Shown here: in pieces, positions 43,772-52,924 of the stretch
How the letters are laid out: each line of letters starts with the position of its first letter
How positions within the stretch are numbered: position 1 is the first letter of the stretch
Assembly: GCA_050948905.1 (NCBI GenBank)
Contig: JBMNES010000001.1
Location: 124,001 to 188,000, forward strand
Origin: DTKD01 sp050948905
Lineage (GTDB): Bacteria > Armatimonadota > UBA5829
Length of the DNA: 64,000 bases
Direction of reading: 5' to 3'
Notes under the pieces: model-generated
The model's input: only the letters and a program-made list of their open reading frames with translations
What the model was told of the DNA's origin: nothing
Databases searched by the model: none
Made by a program: the position numbers and the translations under genes

Positions 43772-44608
43772 TTGAATAACCTGATATTTTCTTTGGCTGT
43801 TGGCGCAAGTGGGCTTTTTGCCGGGCTATTAGGGTCGCTGACTGGGCTCGGCGGCGGGGTGGTGCTGGTGCCGTTGCTGTCCATAGCGTTTGGTATTGAC
43901 ATCCGGTATGCCATTGGCGCATCGCTGATCTCTGTGATTGCAACCTCATCCGGCGCAGCGGCCGCATACGTAAAGGAAGGTTACACAAACATACGCGTCG
44001 GTATGTTTCTGGAGGTCGCTACTACCATAGGAGCACTTACGGGAGCATTCGTCGCGGGTTTGGTCTCCGCTAACTTGATTTCAATAGTCTTCGGGGTGGT
44101 ACTTTTATATTCTGCCTACAGCTCAACTCGCACGATTCCACAGGATTTGGACTCGATGACTCCTGATCCGCTGGCCACTCGTTTGAGGATGAACGGCACG
44201 TATCCGACCAGCCAGGGCCATAAGAGTTACTATGTGCGGGGGGTTCCTGGGGGGGCAGGGTTGATGTTAATTGCCGGGGTATTATCCGGCTTGTTGGGAA
44301 TCGGCTCCGGCGCCCTGAAAGTGATTGCAATGGACAAGATCATGCGCATTCCGTTTAAGGTGTCCACCACCACCAGTAACTTTATGATCGGCGTGACCGC
44401 AGCCGCGAGCGCGGGGGTCTACTTAAACCGTGGTTATATCGCGCCTGGGCTTGCGATGCCGGTGATGCTGGGAGTGCTTATCGGGTCGCTGATTGGGGCG
44501 AGAATATTGCCGAGAGCAAAGACCCAATTTCTGCGATACGTTTTTGCCGCAGTCATATTCGCAATGGCTGTGGAGATGTTTCAGAAGGGCATTATAGGGA
44601 CGACGTAA
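43772..44608 (+). CDS. TauE/SafE-family sulfite/organic anion exporter
   Basis: 278 residues from a TTG with GGAAG upstream. About eight transmembrane helices are present, with the paired repeats GSLTGLGGGVVLVPLLS and AGVLSGLLGIGSGALKV that mark this family. Members export sulfite, sulfoacetate, taurine-derived or similar anions. The stop overlaps the next start (TAATG). Confidence 0.9.
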   Translation: MNNLIFSLAVGASGLFAGLLGSLTGLGGGVVLVPLLSIAFGIDIRYAIGASLISVIATSSGAAAAYVKEGYTNIRVGMFLEVATTIGALTGAFVAGLVSANLISIVFGVVLLYSAYSSTRTIPQDLDSMTPDPLATRLRMNGTYPTSQGHKSYYVRGVPGGAGLMLIAGVLSGLLGIGSGALKVIAMDKIMRIPFKVSTTTSNFMIGVTAAASAGVYLNRGYIAPGLAMPVMLGVLIGSLIGARILPRAKTQFLRYVFAAVIFAMAVEMFQKGIIGTT

Positions 44609-44988
44609 TGCGAATAAAACTTGATTTATCGGATGAACAAATAGAGCAGGTAATCGGAAACCTGCTCAGGTTCGGAGTTCTTCTGGCCGCGGCAGTTGTT
44701 TTTATGGGCGGCGTAGTCTTCCTTACACGGCACCACGCATCTCCGAGCTATCATATTTTCCGAGGAGAACCCAGGTCGCTTCGCAGGGTGCCGGAAATAG
44801 CTCGACTTGCATTTTCATTTAGCGGCAGGGGCCTGATTCAGTTGGGCGTGTTATTGCTGATAGCCGTCCCGGTCGTACGAGTCGCCCTTTCGTTACTGGC
44901 CTTTATTATACAGCGCGATCGGATCTATGTTGTGGTGACGCTGGTCGTTTTATCTGTACTCCTGTACAGCTTGTTCTGGACTCGGTGA
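44608..44988 (+). CDS. DUF1634 membrane protein, TauE partner
   Basis: 126 residues, three transmembrane helices (about 18-40, 70-95, 102-122). DUF1634 genes commonly follow tauE/safE genes and may form part of the transporter. The ATG shares one base with the tauE stop. Confidence 0.85.
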   Translation: MRIKLDLSDEQIEQVIGNLLRFGVLLAAAVVFMGGVVFLTRHHASPSYHIFRGEPRSLRRVPEIARLAFSFSGRGLIQLGVLLLIAVPVVRVALSLLAFIIQRDRIYVVVTLVVLSVLLYSLFWTR

Positions 44989-44995
44989 AGTCAAT

Positions 44996-45931
44996 TCACT
45001 GTGGATCCTCATAAGGAAACAGTGCGGTGCTGAGGTAGCGTTCGCCGGTATCCGGTAGTACGACAACTATCAGCTTGCCGGCATTTTCTGGCCTTTTGGC
45101 GACCTGAATCGCGGCGTGAGCGGCTGCTCCGCTGGATATCCCTACTAAAAGCCCCTCGGTTTTGGCGAGTTTTCTTGCGGCTTCAAACGCCTCATCATTT
45201 GTGACCTGGATTACCTCGTCTATGAGGCTCATATCCATTATGCCCGGCACAAAACCCGCGCCGATTCCCTGAATTTTATGCGGCCCAGGAGCACCGCCGG
45301 AGAGGACCGGGGAGTCGGTAGGCTCGACCGCAATGACCTGCAAGCCAGGTTTGCGCGGCTTTAGAGCTTGCGCTACCCCGGTTACGGTGCCGCCGGTGCC
45401 GACCCCGCCGACCACTATATCCACCCTACCCTCGGTGTCGGCCCAGATTTCTTCGGCTGTGGTCTCGAAATGGGCCTTCGGATTGGCCGGATTTTCAAAC
45501 TGCTGAGGGATAAATGAATTCGGATGCTGCGCTGCGATTTCTTCGGCTTTAGCTATCGCCCCCTTCATTCCCAATGCTCCGGGGCTGAGGACGAGTTCGG
45601 CGCCGAGTGCGGAAAACAGCTTTCTGCGTTCGATACTCATAGTATCCGGCATTACGAGGATCAGTTTGTAGCCTTTGCTGGCGGCGACTCCAGCGAGGGC
45701 GATACCGGTGTTGCCACTGGTCGGCTCGATTATTATGGTGTCCTTGTTAATCAGGCCCTGCCGCTCGGCGTCCTCAATCATATATAAGCTGATCCGATCT
45801 TTGACGCTGCCCCACGGGTTTTGCTTCTCCAGCTTGGCGACGAGATCGGCGGGAGTGTCGGTGTGTGATAATCTGAGCAGCGGTGTGCCGCCTATGAGTT
45901 CCAAAATAGAATTAGCTATCGATGGCCGCAT
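44996..45931 (-). CDS. cysK: Cysteine synthase
   Basis: 311 residues. PLP lysine in NPWGSVKDRI, phosphate-binding loops TSGNTGIALA and GVGTGGTVTG, and the C-terminal SSGAAAHAA. It makes cysteine from O-acetylserine and sulfide. AAGGAGAA before the ATG. It is first downstream of mnmA, and with metY forms a sulfur-handling cluster (metY-mnmA-cysK). Confidence 0.94.
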   Translation of the reverse strand: MRPSIANSILELIGGTPLLRLSHTDTPADLVAKLEKQNPWGSVKDRISLYMIEDAERQGLINKDTIIIEPTSGNTGIALAGVAASKGYKLILVMPDTMSIERRKLFSALGAELVLSPGALGMKGAIAKAEEIAAQHPNSFIPQQFENPANPKAHFETTAEEIWADTEGRVDIVVGGVGTGGTVTGVAQALKPRKPGLQVIAVEPTDSPVLSGGAPGPHKIQGIGAGFVPGIMDMSLIDEVIQVTNDEAFEAARKLAKTEGLLVGISSGAAAHAAIQVAKRPENAGKLIVVVLPDTGERYLSTALFPYEDPQ

Positions 45932-45943
45932 ATTGTGTTCTCC

Positions 45944-47077
45944 TTATTTATCCTCTGATTTTATGCATCCGGAGCATATTACTCCGCCAGCTACGACCCT
46001 GCTGTCGGAGTCGTATAGAACCAGTCTCTGGCCGGGGGTTGGTGCGAATTGTGGTTGGTCGAATCGTACGGACATAGTCGATTCGCCGATCTGAGTAAGC
46101 ACACACGGCGATGGCTCGCCCTGTGATCTTATCTTGCCGAAAAACCGCGAATTGGGAGACATTTGATCGGGGATTAAGATATTAATCTCATGCGCCTCGA
46201 CGGTGCTGCTGAGAGCCTGCTCCCTTGTCGCCACAGTGATCGTATTATTTATGGGATCGATTGATATCACATGAAAAGGCCTTGCGGCTGCTATGCCGAT
46301 TCCTTTGCGCTGGCCGATGGTGTAATTGGCGATCCCCTTGTGCTTGCCGATAACCTTTCCATCCATATCCAAAATTGGGCCGGTTTCAGAGGGCAGGCCG
46401 AGTGCGGTGCGGTAATCGTCGCCGGATGCGAAGCAAAGCTCCATGCTGTCGTCTCGATGTGCTACCGGCAGGCCGGATTTCGCCGCAAGCTGCCTCACTT
46501 CGTCCTTTCCAAAATCTCCCAACGGCAAGTAGAGATGCTTTAGTCGATGTTTCTGAATGCCGTAAAGAAAATAACTCTGGTCGCGGGAGTGGTCGTCGCC
46601 TCTTACAAGATAAGTCTGCTCGCCATCCCTGAGCACGCGTGCATAGTGCCCTGTGGCCAGGTTTTTGACGGCGAAATGCTGCTCGATCGCATCCCAGACC
46701 ATGCCGAATTTGAACAACATATTGCAGTCAGCGCACGGGCAAGGGGTGCGGCCGTGTTCGTATGATCGGCGAAACGGCTCGATTACAAGGCGCTCAAACG
46801 CCTCTCGCACATCGAGATAATAATGAGCCAGCCCTAACGAATCTGCCACCTCGACGGCCTCTTTTGAAGCCTGGCCGGAGCCTCCTGCGATCGGGATATG
46901 CAGGGTGACCCCGACCACGTTCCAGCCCGCGTCACGGAGGAGCATAGCCGTGACCGAGCTATCGACGCCACCACTCATCAGCACAGCTATGTCGCGAGCA
47001 GCCTCGGAACCGGGCTGCCAATTGCGAGTGGTGGCGTCGCTAAACTCTATATTAAGATCGTCGAGAACCGATGTCAT
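45944..47077 (-). CDS. mnmA: tRNA-specific 2-thiouridylase MnmA
   Basis: 377 residues. PP-loop SGGVDSSV, catalytic Cys candidates in TPCPCADCN and ELCFASGDDYR, and the C-terminal beta-barrel (IGQRKGIGIAAARPF) are all present. It thiolates U34 of Lys, Glu and Gln tRNAs. It has about 30 extra residues at the N terminus before the PP-loop. Start is 2 bases after the metY stop. Confidence 0.95.
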   Translation of the reverse strand: MTSVLDDLNIEFSDATTRNWQPGSEAARDIAVLMSGGVDSSVTAMLLRDAGWNVVGVTLHIPIAGGSGQASKEAVEVADSLGLAHYYLDVREAFERLVIEPFRRSYEHGRTPCPCADCNMLFKFGMVWDAIEQHFAVKNLATGHYARVLRDGEQTYLVRGDDHSRDQSYFLYGIQKHRLKHLYLPLGDFGKDEVRQLAAKSGLPVAHRDDSMELCFASGDDYRTALGLPSETGPILDMDGKVIGKHKGIANYTIGQRKGIGIAAARPFHVISIDPINNTITVATREQALSSTVEAHEINILIPDQMSPNSRFFGKIRSQGEPSPCVLTQIGESTMSVRFDQPQFAPTPGQRLVLYDSDSRVVAGGVICSGCIKSEDK

Positions 47078-47079
47078 AC

Positions 47080-48390
47080 TTATTGCTGACTCTTGATTAA
47101 TGCCTGGTCCAGGTCAGCGATGATGTCGTTCACGTCCTCTAAGCCGACGGAGAAGCGAACGAAATCGTCGGTGACTCCTGAGCTGAGCCTTTCTTCGGCG
47201 CTCAACTGCTGATGAGTTGTAGACGCAGGGTGGATGATAAGGGTCTTTGCGTCAAGAATATTGGCGAGATGAGAGATCATCTTAACGGAGTTGATCAGTT
47301 TCACCCCGGCTTCAATTCCGCCCTTTACGCCAAAGCCGATGATGGCCCCCTGCCCCTGCGGCAAAAACTTCTGAGCTCTCTCATAATCCGGATGGCTCTT
47401 AAGCCCTGCGTAGTTGACCCACGAAACAGCCGGGTGCTTCTCCAGCCACTGGGCCACCTTCAGCGCATTGGCTGAGTGCGCCCTTGCCCGCAGCGGCAGA
47501 GTCTCAATTCCCTGCAGGAATAAAAATGAGTTGAACGGAGACAGCGCCGGGCCCATATCCCGGAGCAGTTGCACACGCGCCTTAATTATGTAGGCAATTC
47601 CCTGTACGGCGGCTTTGTCGTGCAGGCCAAAGGCATCCCAATAGCTAACGCCGTGATACGAAGGATCCGGCTCGGTGATCTCTGGAAACTTGCCGTTGTT
47701 CCAATTGAACTTACCGGAATCAACAATAGCTCCGCCGATGCTGGTTCCGTGGCCGCCGATCATCTTAGTCAGCGAGTAGACCGCGATATCCGCGCCATAT
47801 TCAAACGGGTTGAGAAGCGGCGGAGGGGCGACGGTGTTGTCCATAATCAACGGGATGCCGTGCCTGTGGGCGATCTCGGCAATTGCCGGATAGTCGTCGA
47901 CGTTGTTTTTGGGATTACCCATCGACTCGATATATACCAGCCGGGTCTGGTCGTCGATGGCGGCCTCGATATTCGCAGGATCGGTCGAGTCTACAAACCG
48001 TGCTTCTATTCCGAATTTGGCCAGCGTATAGTGAAATAACGTGTGCGTGCCGCCGTATAGATAGCTCGTGGAGACGAAGTTCTGGCCAGCCCGAGTTATG
48101 TTCAGAACGGCAAGCGTAATAGCAGCCATGCCGGATGCAACAGCCAAAGCCCCGGTGCCGCCGTGAAGCTCGGCGAGACGCTTTTCCAGCACGTCAGTAG
48201 TCGGGTTCATCAGCCGAGTATATATGTTGCCGAACTCCTTGAGCGCAAAGAGGTTGGCGGCGTGGTCGGCTGAGTCAAAGACGTAAGACGATGTCTGATA
48301 AATCGGCACCGCCCTGGATCCGGTGGTGGGGTCTGGTACTTGTCCGCCGTGTTGCGCAATGGTGTCGATTCCGGGTTTGTTGTTGCTCAT
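47080..48390 (-). CDS. metY: O-acetylhomoserine sulfhydrylase family enzyme
   Basis: 436 residues from the ATG at 48390 (AAGGAAGC upstream). The PLP lysine is in VYSLTKMIGGHGTS. The long insert after it and the length of about 430 residues favour the MetY type over MetB/MetC (about 380). It makes homocysteine from O-acetylhomoserine and sulfide. It heads metY-mnmA-cysK and has its own promoter with an adjacent inverted repeat. Confidence 0.92.
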   Translation of the reverse strand: MSNNKPGIDTIAQHGGQVPDPTTGSRAVPIYQTSSYVFDSADHAANLFALKEFGNIYTRLMNPTTDVLEKRLAELHGGTGALAVASGMAAITLAVLNITRAGQNFVSTSYLYGGTHTLFHYTLAKFGIEARFVDSTDPANIEAAIDDQTRLVYIESMGNPKNNVDDYPAIAEIAHRHGIPLIMDNTVAPPPLLNPFEYGADIAVYSLTKMIGGHGTSIGGAIVDSGKFNWNNGKFPEITEPDPSYHGVSYWDAFGLHDKAAVQGIAYIIKARVQLLRDMGPALSPFNSFLFLQGIETLPLRARAHSANALKVAQWLEKHPAVSWVNYAGLKSHPDYERAQKFLPQGQGAIIGFGVKGGIEAGVKLINSVKMISHLANILDAKTLIIHPASTTHQQLSAEERLSSGVTDDFVRFSVGLEDVNDIIADLDQALIKSQQ

Positions 48391-48495
48391 TTTAGCTTCC
48401 TTCCTGCGAGTATTCACCTGTTATATCTTAAAATATAAATGCTCGGTCCTGTCTTGAAATGACGCCGTGGTTTGATTGGCCCGAAGCGCCTTTTA

Positions 48496-48524
48496 ATTAT
48501 TCGTAAACGGACCGGCGATGTCAA
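48496..48524 (-). promoter_or_regulatory. Promoter of metY
   Basis: Minus strand TTGACA (48524-48519), 17 bases, AATAAT (48501-48496). Confidence 0.7.
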
Positions 48525-48526
48525 GC

Positions 48527-48550
48527 ACTTAGTGCTATGTCGCACTAAGT
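48527..48550. promoter_or_regulatory. Inverted repeat next to the metY -35
   Basis: ACTTAGTGC, 6 bases, GCACTAAGT: a perfect 9-bp inverted repeat two bases upstream of the -35. A dimeric regulator of sulfur metabolism is the likely binder. Confidence 0.7.
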
Positions 48551-48589
48551 TCTAATCAGGTATATTGTGCTACTCACAAAATGGTTCAT

Positions 48590-48626
48590 TAAAAAAATGA
48601 GCGCTCGGAGAATCCACCCCGAGCGC
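48590..48626 (-). terminator. Strong rho-independent terminator
   Basis: GCGCTCGG pairs with CCGAGCGC. On the minus strand ATTTTTTT follows directly. It ends the nrdR-nrdJ transcript and/or a small RNA from the nrdJ-metY gap. Confidence 0.85.
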
Positions 48627-48760
48627 CCATTAACATCCATGTCGCCTACCCGCATCCTGCAAAAGCACAGATAACAAATTATCAGGCACCGACCGGAGCG
48701 TCCGTGCTCCGGTCGATTAACCTCCATGTTACCCAAGTGCCTCCTGCAAAAACGTTCGCG
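48590..48760 (-). ncRNA. Candidate small transcript with two tandem homologous hairpin units
   Basis: TATAAT at 48771-48766 (minus) precedes two similar units. Each reads TTTTGCAGGA, a few bases, CATGGA(G/T)GTTAAT, then a GC-rich hairpin (48691-48714 in the first, 48601-48626 in the second). The second hairpin is the terminator. The hairpin sequences differ while the lead-in is conserved. It may be a small RNA or only duplicated trailer of nrdJ. A 63-codon frame here (48545-48736) is not convincing. Confidence 0.4.
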
Positions 48761-48787
48761 TCTGCATTATAGCGGATATTTGCAGCA

Positions 48788-51028
48788 TTAACCGCACTTG
48801 CTGAACCCGCAGAATCGGCAGACCACGCAACCGGACTCATGCTCGACCGCACAACCGCAGTCCGGGCAAGCCCCCACCAGCATATCCAGTTTGCTGGTGC
48901 GCTTTGATATCTCATCGGTGGCCTCTCCGGTGTCACGTTCGGTCAAATAGTGACCAATAGCGATGCCGATGGCATCCGCGCAGCTCAGCACAGACCCGCC
49001 GTTACCCCACGCGGGATTGTGACAACGAATGCCGCGAAGGTGCTTCTGAATCGAGGCCGGATCGACACCAGCCCTGAGAGACAAAGATATCAGACGTCCA
49101 ATTGCCTCCAGTTGACTCGGCGCGCAGCCACCCGCTTTGCCCATCGAAGCAAATACCTCGCAGAGGCCGTTTTCGTCCTCGTTGATTGTCACATACATAT
49201 TCCCGCAGCCCGTATTGATGCGTTCGGTGCTGCCGTGGGTGGTCGATGGTCTCGGCCTGGGTTCGCGACCCATCGGAGCGGTAATGGTCTCTACTTTGTC
49301 TTTCTTGTCCTTACCGGAGACGTTCAACACCTGCGCGTCGCGGCTGCCATAGCGATAGATCGTGCAGCCCTTGCAGCCCTCGCGATAGGCCAACTCGTAG
49401 ACCAGTCGCACATCCTCCGCCGTAGCCTCCTCCGGGAAGTTGACTGTCTTTGAGACGGCGTTGTCGGTGAAGCGCTGGAACGCTGCCTGCATTCGAACAT
49501 GCCATACCGGGGCGATGTCCAGAGCGGTGCAGAAGACTCTTCTAACGTCCTCTGGCACCTCAGGAATATCCCTTACGCTGCCCTGTTCGGCGATTTTGCG
49601 CATCAATTCTTCTGAATAGAACTCGCGCTCTCGTGCGATTTTCTCGAACTGCGGATTGACTTCGACAAGCTCGGTGCCATCCATAACCCGTTTAATGTAG
49701 CTTATCGCAAACAGCGGCTCAATTCCGCTGGAGCAGGCAGCTATTATGCTCAGAGTTCCCGTCGGCGCGATGGTGGTGACTGTGGCGTTGCGGATCTCCA
49801 TACCCTCGTCCCGGTCGTAGATACTGTCCTTGAAATTCGGGAACACCCCTCGCTCTTCGGCGAGCTGACGGGAGGCTTTCTGCGCCTCTTTGGAGACGAC
49901 ACTCATAACCTGCTCGGCGACCGCGATACCCTCCTCGGAATCATAAGGCACGCCGAGTTGAATAAGCATATCGGCAAAACCCATCACTCCGAGGCCGATT
50001 TTGCGGTTGCCACGGGTCATCTCGGCGATGGAATCCAGCGGATAGCGGTTTACATCGATCACGTTATCGAGGAACCGAACGGCCAGCTTCACGGCCTGCT
50101 GCAGCCTTTGATAATCGATCTCCGCCCTGCCCTCTACGATAGATACCATGTTACCGAGATTGATTGAGCCCAGGTTGCACGATTCATAAGGCAGCAGCGG
50201 CTGCTCTCCACACGGGTTGGTGCTCTCGATAGGGCCGAGATGCGGTGTGGGGTTGTCCCTGTTGACCCGGTCGATGAATATGATCCCCGGCTCGCCGTTG
50301 CGCCAGGCCATGTTGACTATAAGATCGAAAACCTTTCCCGCGTTGAGGTACTTCACCACATCGCCGTTTCTGGGATTGAGAACAGGGTAGTCCTCACCCT
50401 TGGCGGCCGCTTCCATAAACGCTTCAGTGACAAGGACGCTGATGTTAAAATTGGTGAGCTTGGTGGTATCCTGCTTGCATGTGATAAAATCTATGATGTC
50501 GGGATGATCGACCCGCAGACAGCCCATATTCGCGCCCCTGCGAGTGCCGCCCTGTTTGATAGCCTCTGTGGCGCCGTTGAATACTTCCATAAATGATATC
50601 GGGCCGCTGGATATGCCATTGGTGGAGCGCACGCAATCGTTGGCAGGGCGGAGTCTTGAGAACGCGAATCCCGTCCCGCCACCGCTCTTATGGATAAGTG
50701 CCGTGTTTTTGACGGTCTCGAAAATGGAGTCGACCGAGTCGTCTATCGGCAGCACGAAACACGCGCTAAGCTGTCCCAAATCGCGGCCCGCGTTCATAAG
50801 GGTGGGACTATTGGGCAAAAAATCCAGGTCGCTCATCAGTTTATAAAACTCGCCAGCCAAGCCCTGAACATGCTTCGCAGATTTACCGTAGTTCAGTTCC
50901 GCCTGGGCTATGGCGTCGGCAACCCTTTTGAACAGCCCATCCGGGTCTTCTATGAGTTTGCCTTCTTCGTCCTTGCGAAGATATCTTTTTTCAAGCACAG
51001 TCAGTGCGTTATTGGTCAATGTGCGCAT
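48788..51028 (-). CDS. nrdJ: Adenosylcobalamin-dependent ribonucleotide reductase (class II)
   Basis: 746 residues. Active-site blocks are LSACFVLPIDD, the NPCGEQPLLPYE loop (Cys radical and Glu) and the C-terminal Cys-rich tail PDCGC...CRFCGFSKCG that relays electrons. There is no N-terminal ATP cone of typical length. It makes deoxyribonucleotides with B12 and without oxygen. AAGGAGGG precedes the ATG, 12 bases after nrdR, and NrdR boxes lie upstream of the pair. Confidence 0.95.
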   Translation of the reverse strand: MRTLTNNALTVLEKRYLRKDEEGKLIEDPDGLFKRVADAIAQAELNYGKSAKHVQGLAGEFYKLMSDLDFLPNSPTLMNAGRDLGQLSACFVLPIDDSVDSIFETVKNTALIHKSGGGTGFAFSRLRPANDCVRSTNGISSGPISFMEVFNGATEAIKQGGTRRGANMGCLRVDHPDIIDFITCKQDTTKLTNFNISVLVTEAFMEAAAKGEDYPVLNPRNGDVVKYLNAGKVFDLIVNMAWRNGEPGIIFIDRVNRDNPTPHLGPIESTNPCGEQPLLPYESCNLGSINLGNMVSIVEGRAEIDYQRLQQAVKLAVRFLDNVIDVNRYPLDSIAEMTRGNRKIGLGVMGFADMLIQLGVPYDSEEGIAVAEQVMSVVSKEAQKASRQLAEERGVFPNFKDSIYDRDEGMEIRNATVTTIAPTGTLSIIAACSSGIEPLFAISYIKRVMDGTELVEVNPQFEKIAREREFYSEELMRKIAEQGSVRDIPEVPEDVRRVFCTALDIAPVWHVRMQAAFQRFTDNAVSKTVNFPEEATAEDVRLVYELAYREGCKGCTIYRYGSRDAQVLNVSGKDKKDKVETITAPMGREPRPRPSTTHGSTERINTGCGNMYVTINEDENGLCEVFASMGKAGGCAPSQLEAIGRLISLSLRAGVDPASIQKHLRGIRCHNPAWGNGGSVLSCADAIGIAIGHYLTERDTGEATDEISKRTSKLDMLVGACPDCGCAVEHESGCVVCRFCGFSKCG

Positions 51029-51040
51029 ACCCTGCCCTCC

Positions 51041-51511
51041 TTAGCTTTTTCGTGTGGTTTTTGCGCGGCCCAGCCCATCTATTATTTTTCTGAACTGTCC
51101 GAGGTCTTCAAATTGTCTGTAGACTGAGGCGAACCTGACGTACGCGATCTGGTCTACTTTTTTTAACTCCTGCATCGCCATCTCACCGATTCGCATAGAA
51201 TCGATCTCAGCGGCGCCGGAATCGACTATCTCACATTCGATGCGATCGACAATAGCCTCAAGGATATCCATCGCCACCGGGCGTTTTTCGCACGCCACAG
51301 TCAGCCCCCTCAGGACCTTTGCGCGATCGAATGGTTCACGGCGTCCATCTCGCTTAACAACGAAAATTCTGAGTTCTTCGATCTGCTCGTAGGTGGTATA
51401 GCGTCGTTTGCAAGCCACGCATTCGCGTCGTCTGCGCACTGCTTCCCCCTCTTTAACAGAGCGCGAGTCCAGAACTTTGTCTTCAAAACAGCCACAAAAT
51501 GGACACTTCAT
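51041..51511 (-). CDS. nrdR: Transcriptional repressor NrdR
   Basis: 156 residues. The zinc ribbon MKCPFCGC...RRRECVACKRRYTTYE is followed by an ATP cone (VVKRDGRREPFDRAKVLRG). NrdR binds ATP/dATP and represses ribonucleotide reductase genes. It is first in the nrdR-nrdJ operon with two boxes upstream. Confidence 0.97.
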   Translation of the reverse strand: MKCPFCGCFEDKVLDSRSVKEGEAVRRRRECVACKRRYTTYEQIEELRIFVVKRDGRREPFDRAKVLRGLTVACEKRPVAMDILEAIVDRIECEIVDSGAAEIDSMRIGEMAMQELKKVDQIAYVRFASVYRQFEDLGQFRKIIDGLGRAKTTRKS

Positions 51512-51525
51512 GTGAGAGCCTCAGC

Positions 51526-51572
51526 CACTACATATAGTAGCAATCAGAAGTCTATCACACTATATATACCGC
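51526..51572 (-). promoter_or_regulatory. Pair of NrdR boxes
   Basis: CACTACATATAGTAGC (51526-51541) and ACACTATATATACCGC (51557-51572) both resemble the 16-base NrdR box acaCwAtATaTwGtgt. Their starts are 31 bases apart, three helical turns, the usual spacing. They lie 15-61 bases before nrdR. Confidence 0.85.
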
Positions 51573-51666
51573 GTCAACGGGGAATTATTCCACACTAGCA
51601 TGCGGGCTTTCAGTGTGGTGTGCAAGCGGATATAAGATAGGGGCTGGGAACTTATACAAGAGCTAA

Positions 51667-52701
51667 CTATTTGATCTGCGGATTCCACCACGGACCAGTA
51701 AAAGAACCCAATAATTGTTCTTCGCTGGGCGTAGCAGGTAATCCATCAGCGGTTTGTCTTGCGATATCGCCGATAAAAGCGACCTGTGTGCCCTGCGCAC
51801 CCGGCATCTGCACCAGGCACCTCGCCGTTACGAATTTTACTTCTCGATTAAGATCAAAAGCCTTTTTGGCAATTTGGGTCGAGGCTGTGATAATCTGTTG
51901 CTTCGTCAGCATCGGGGAAAACGGCAAAGTAAAAGTGACGCTGACCACTCCCGAACGCGGGTCGGCGATCACGTCGTTTATCCCCGCGCCCGTATCAGTT
52001 ACAGGCTGCGCAGACGCAAGTTCGCTGCGGATATACGACTCAGCCGGAGTGCGAGCGACTATCCCAGCCGGCGCAGGAGAGGACCCGGTCTCCGGAGATG
52101 AGCTTGGCGGTCGCTGCGGCAGAGACTCGGAACCGGAAAGCTGCGGGGCAGGAGCCTGATATTGCTGTTGAGCAGTCGGCACTGGGTGATTTGTTGCGAC
52201 TTCCGATCGTCCTCTGAACGCCGAAATCACCGCCATAATCACGATGATTATAAATATTGCTCCCAAAGCCCACGCCCATTTGGCGCTCCATTGCCATGCG
52301 CCGGTCGGTTCTTTGCGCTGACTTTCACGGCTTTCTGTTAAAATTAATTCGCCGAGACGGTCGAGACGCTCCTGGTTATGCTCACTTTCTGGGCTCATTT
52401 CCAGAGCCATCTGATACCACGCAATGGCTTCCTCGCGCATTCCCTTTTGTTCGTAAATCTCGGCTAGCAGGGATGGGACATCGGGGTTGCGAGGATCCAG
52501 TCGCAAGGCATCGGTCGCGTCGGCAATGGCCTGGTCATACTCCGCACGCAGTCTGTGCAGGTTGGCAGAGGCCAGCAGGGACTGCACATCGGCGTCCGAG
52601 CGCTGTGGGGCCGAAGCGCCAGATGAGATATCCGCCCCGCATTTGGGGCAGTATCTGAAATCGTCATCGAGAATTATTCTGCAATTGTCGCATCGGCGCA
52701 T
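51667..52701 (-). CDS. Zinc-ribbon and TPR membrane protein
   Basis: 344 residues. An N-terminal zinc ribbon (CDNC...YCPKCGAD) is followed by two to three TPR units (about 35-120), one transmembrane helix (WALGAIFIIIVIMAVISAF, about 147-165), a Pro/Ser/Gln-rich linker and a C-terminal domain of about 110 residues of unknown type. With the zinc ribbon inside, the C-terminal part would face outside the cytoplasm. Function unknown. Confidence 0.8.
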   Translation of the reverse strand: MRRCDNCRIILDDDFRYCPKCGADISSGASAPQRSDADVQSLLASANLHRLRAEYDQAIADATDALRLDPRNPDVPSLLAEIYEQKGMREEAIAWYQMALEMSPESEHNQERLDRLGELILTESRESQRKEPTGAWQWSAKWAWALGAIFIIIVIMAVISAFRGRSEVATNHPVPTAQQQYQAPAPQLSGSESLPQRPPSSSPETGSSPAPAGIVARTPAESYIRSELASAQPVTDTGAGINDVIADPRSGVVSVTFTLPFSPMLTKQQIITASTQIAKKAFDLNREVKFVTARCLVQMPGAQGTQVAFIGDIARQTADGLPATPSEEQLLGSFTGPWWNPQIK

Positions 52702-52727
52702 GGTTTTTTTGTGTTTCTGGTTTTATA

Positions 52728-52918
52728 GGGTGGCGATTCGGAGATCGCCACCCATCTCTTTTGTACAAAGATTGCCACCCATCTTTTTAGTACGGAGATC
52801 GCCACCCATCTCTTTTGTATAGAGATCGCTACACATATTTTTAATGCGGAGATCGCGACCGCTCTTTTTAGTACGGAGATTGCTACACATCTCTTATGCG
52901 CAAATCGCTACACATCTA
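52728..52918. repeat. R2 hairpin, copy 3, grown into a 27-bp minisatellite
   Basis: A perfect 10-bp R2 hairpin (52728-52753) leads into six 27-base units of the form CGGAGATCGCCACCCATCTC plus TTTTGTA, from 52739 on, with a seventh decayed one. Later units drift, for example GCTACACAT for GCCACCCAT. It fills the gap between the folD stop and the TPR gene. Confidence 0.88.
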
Positions 52919-52924
52919 GCTCGT

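Noticed and set aside
48545..48736. 63-codon minus-strand ORF
   Set aside because: It spans two homologous hairpin units and a terminator, with no ribosome site suited to the long frame. An RNA or trailer is more likely.
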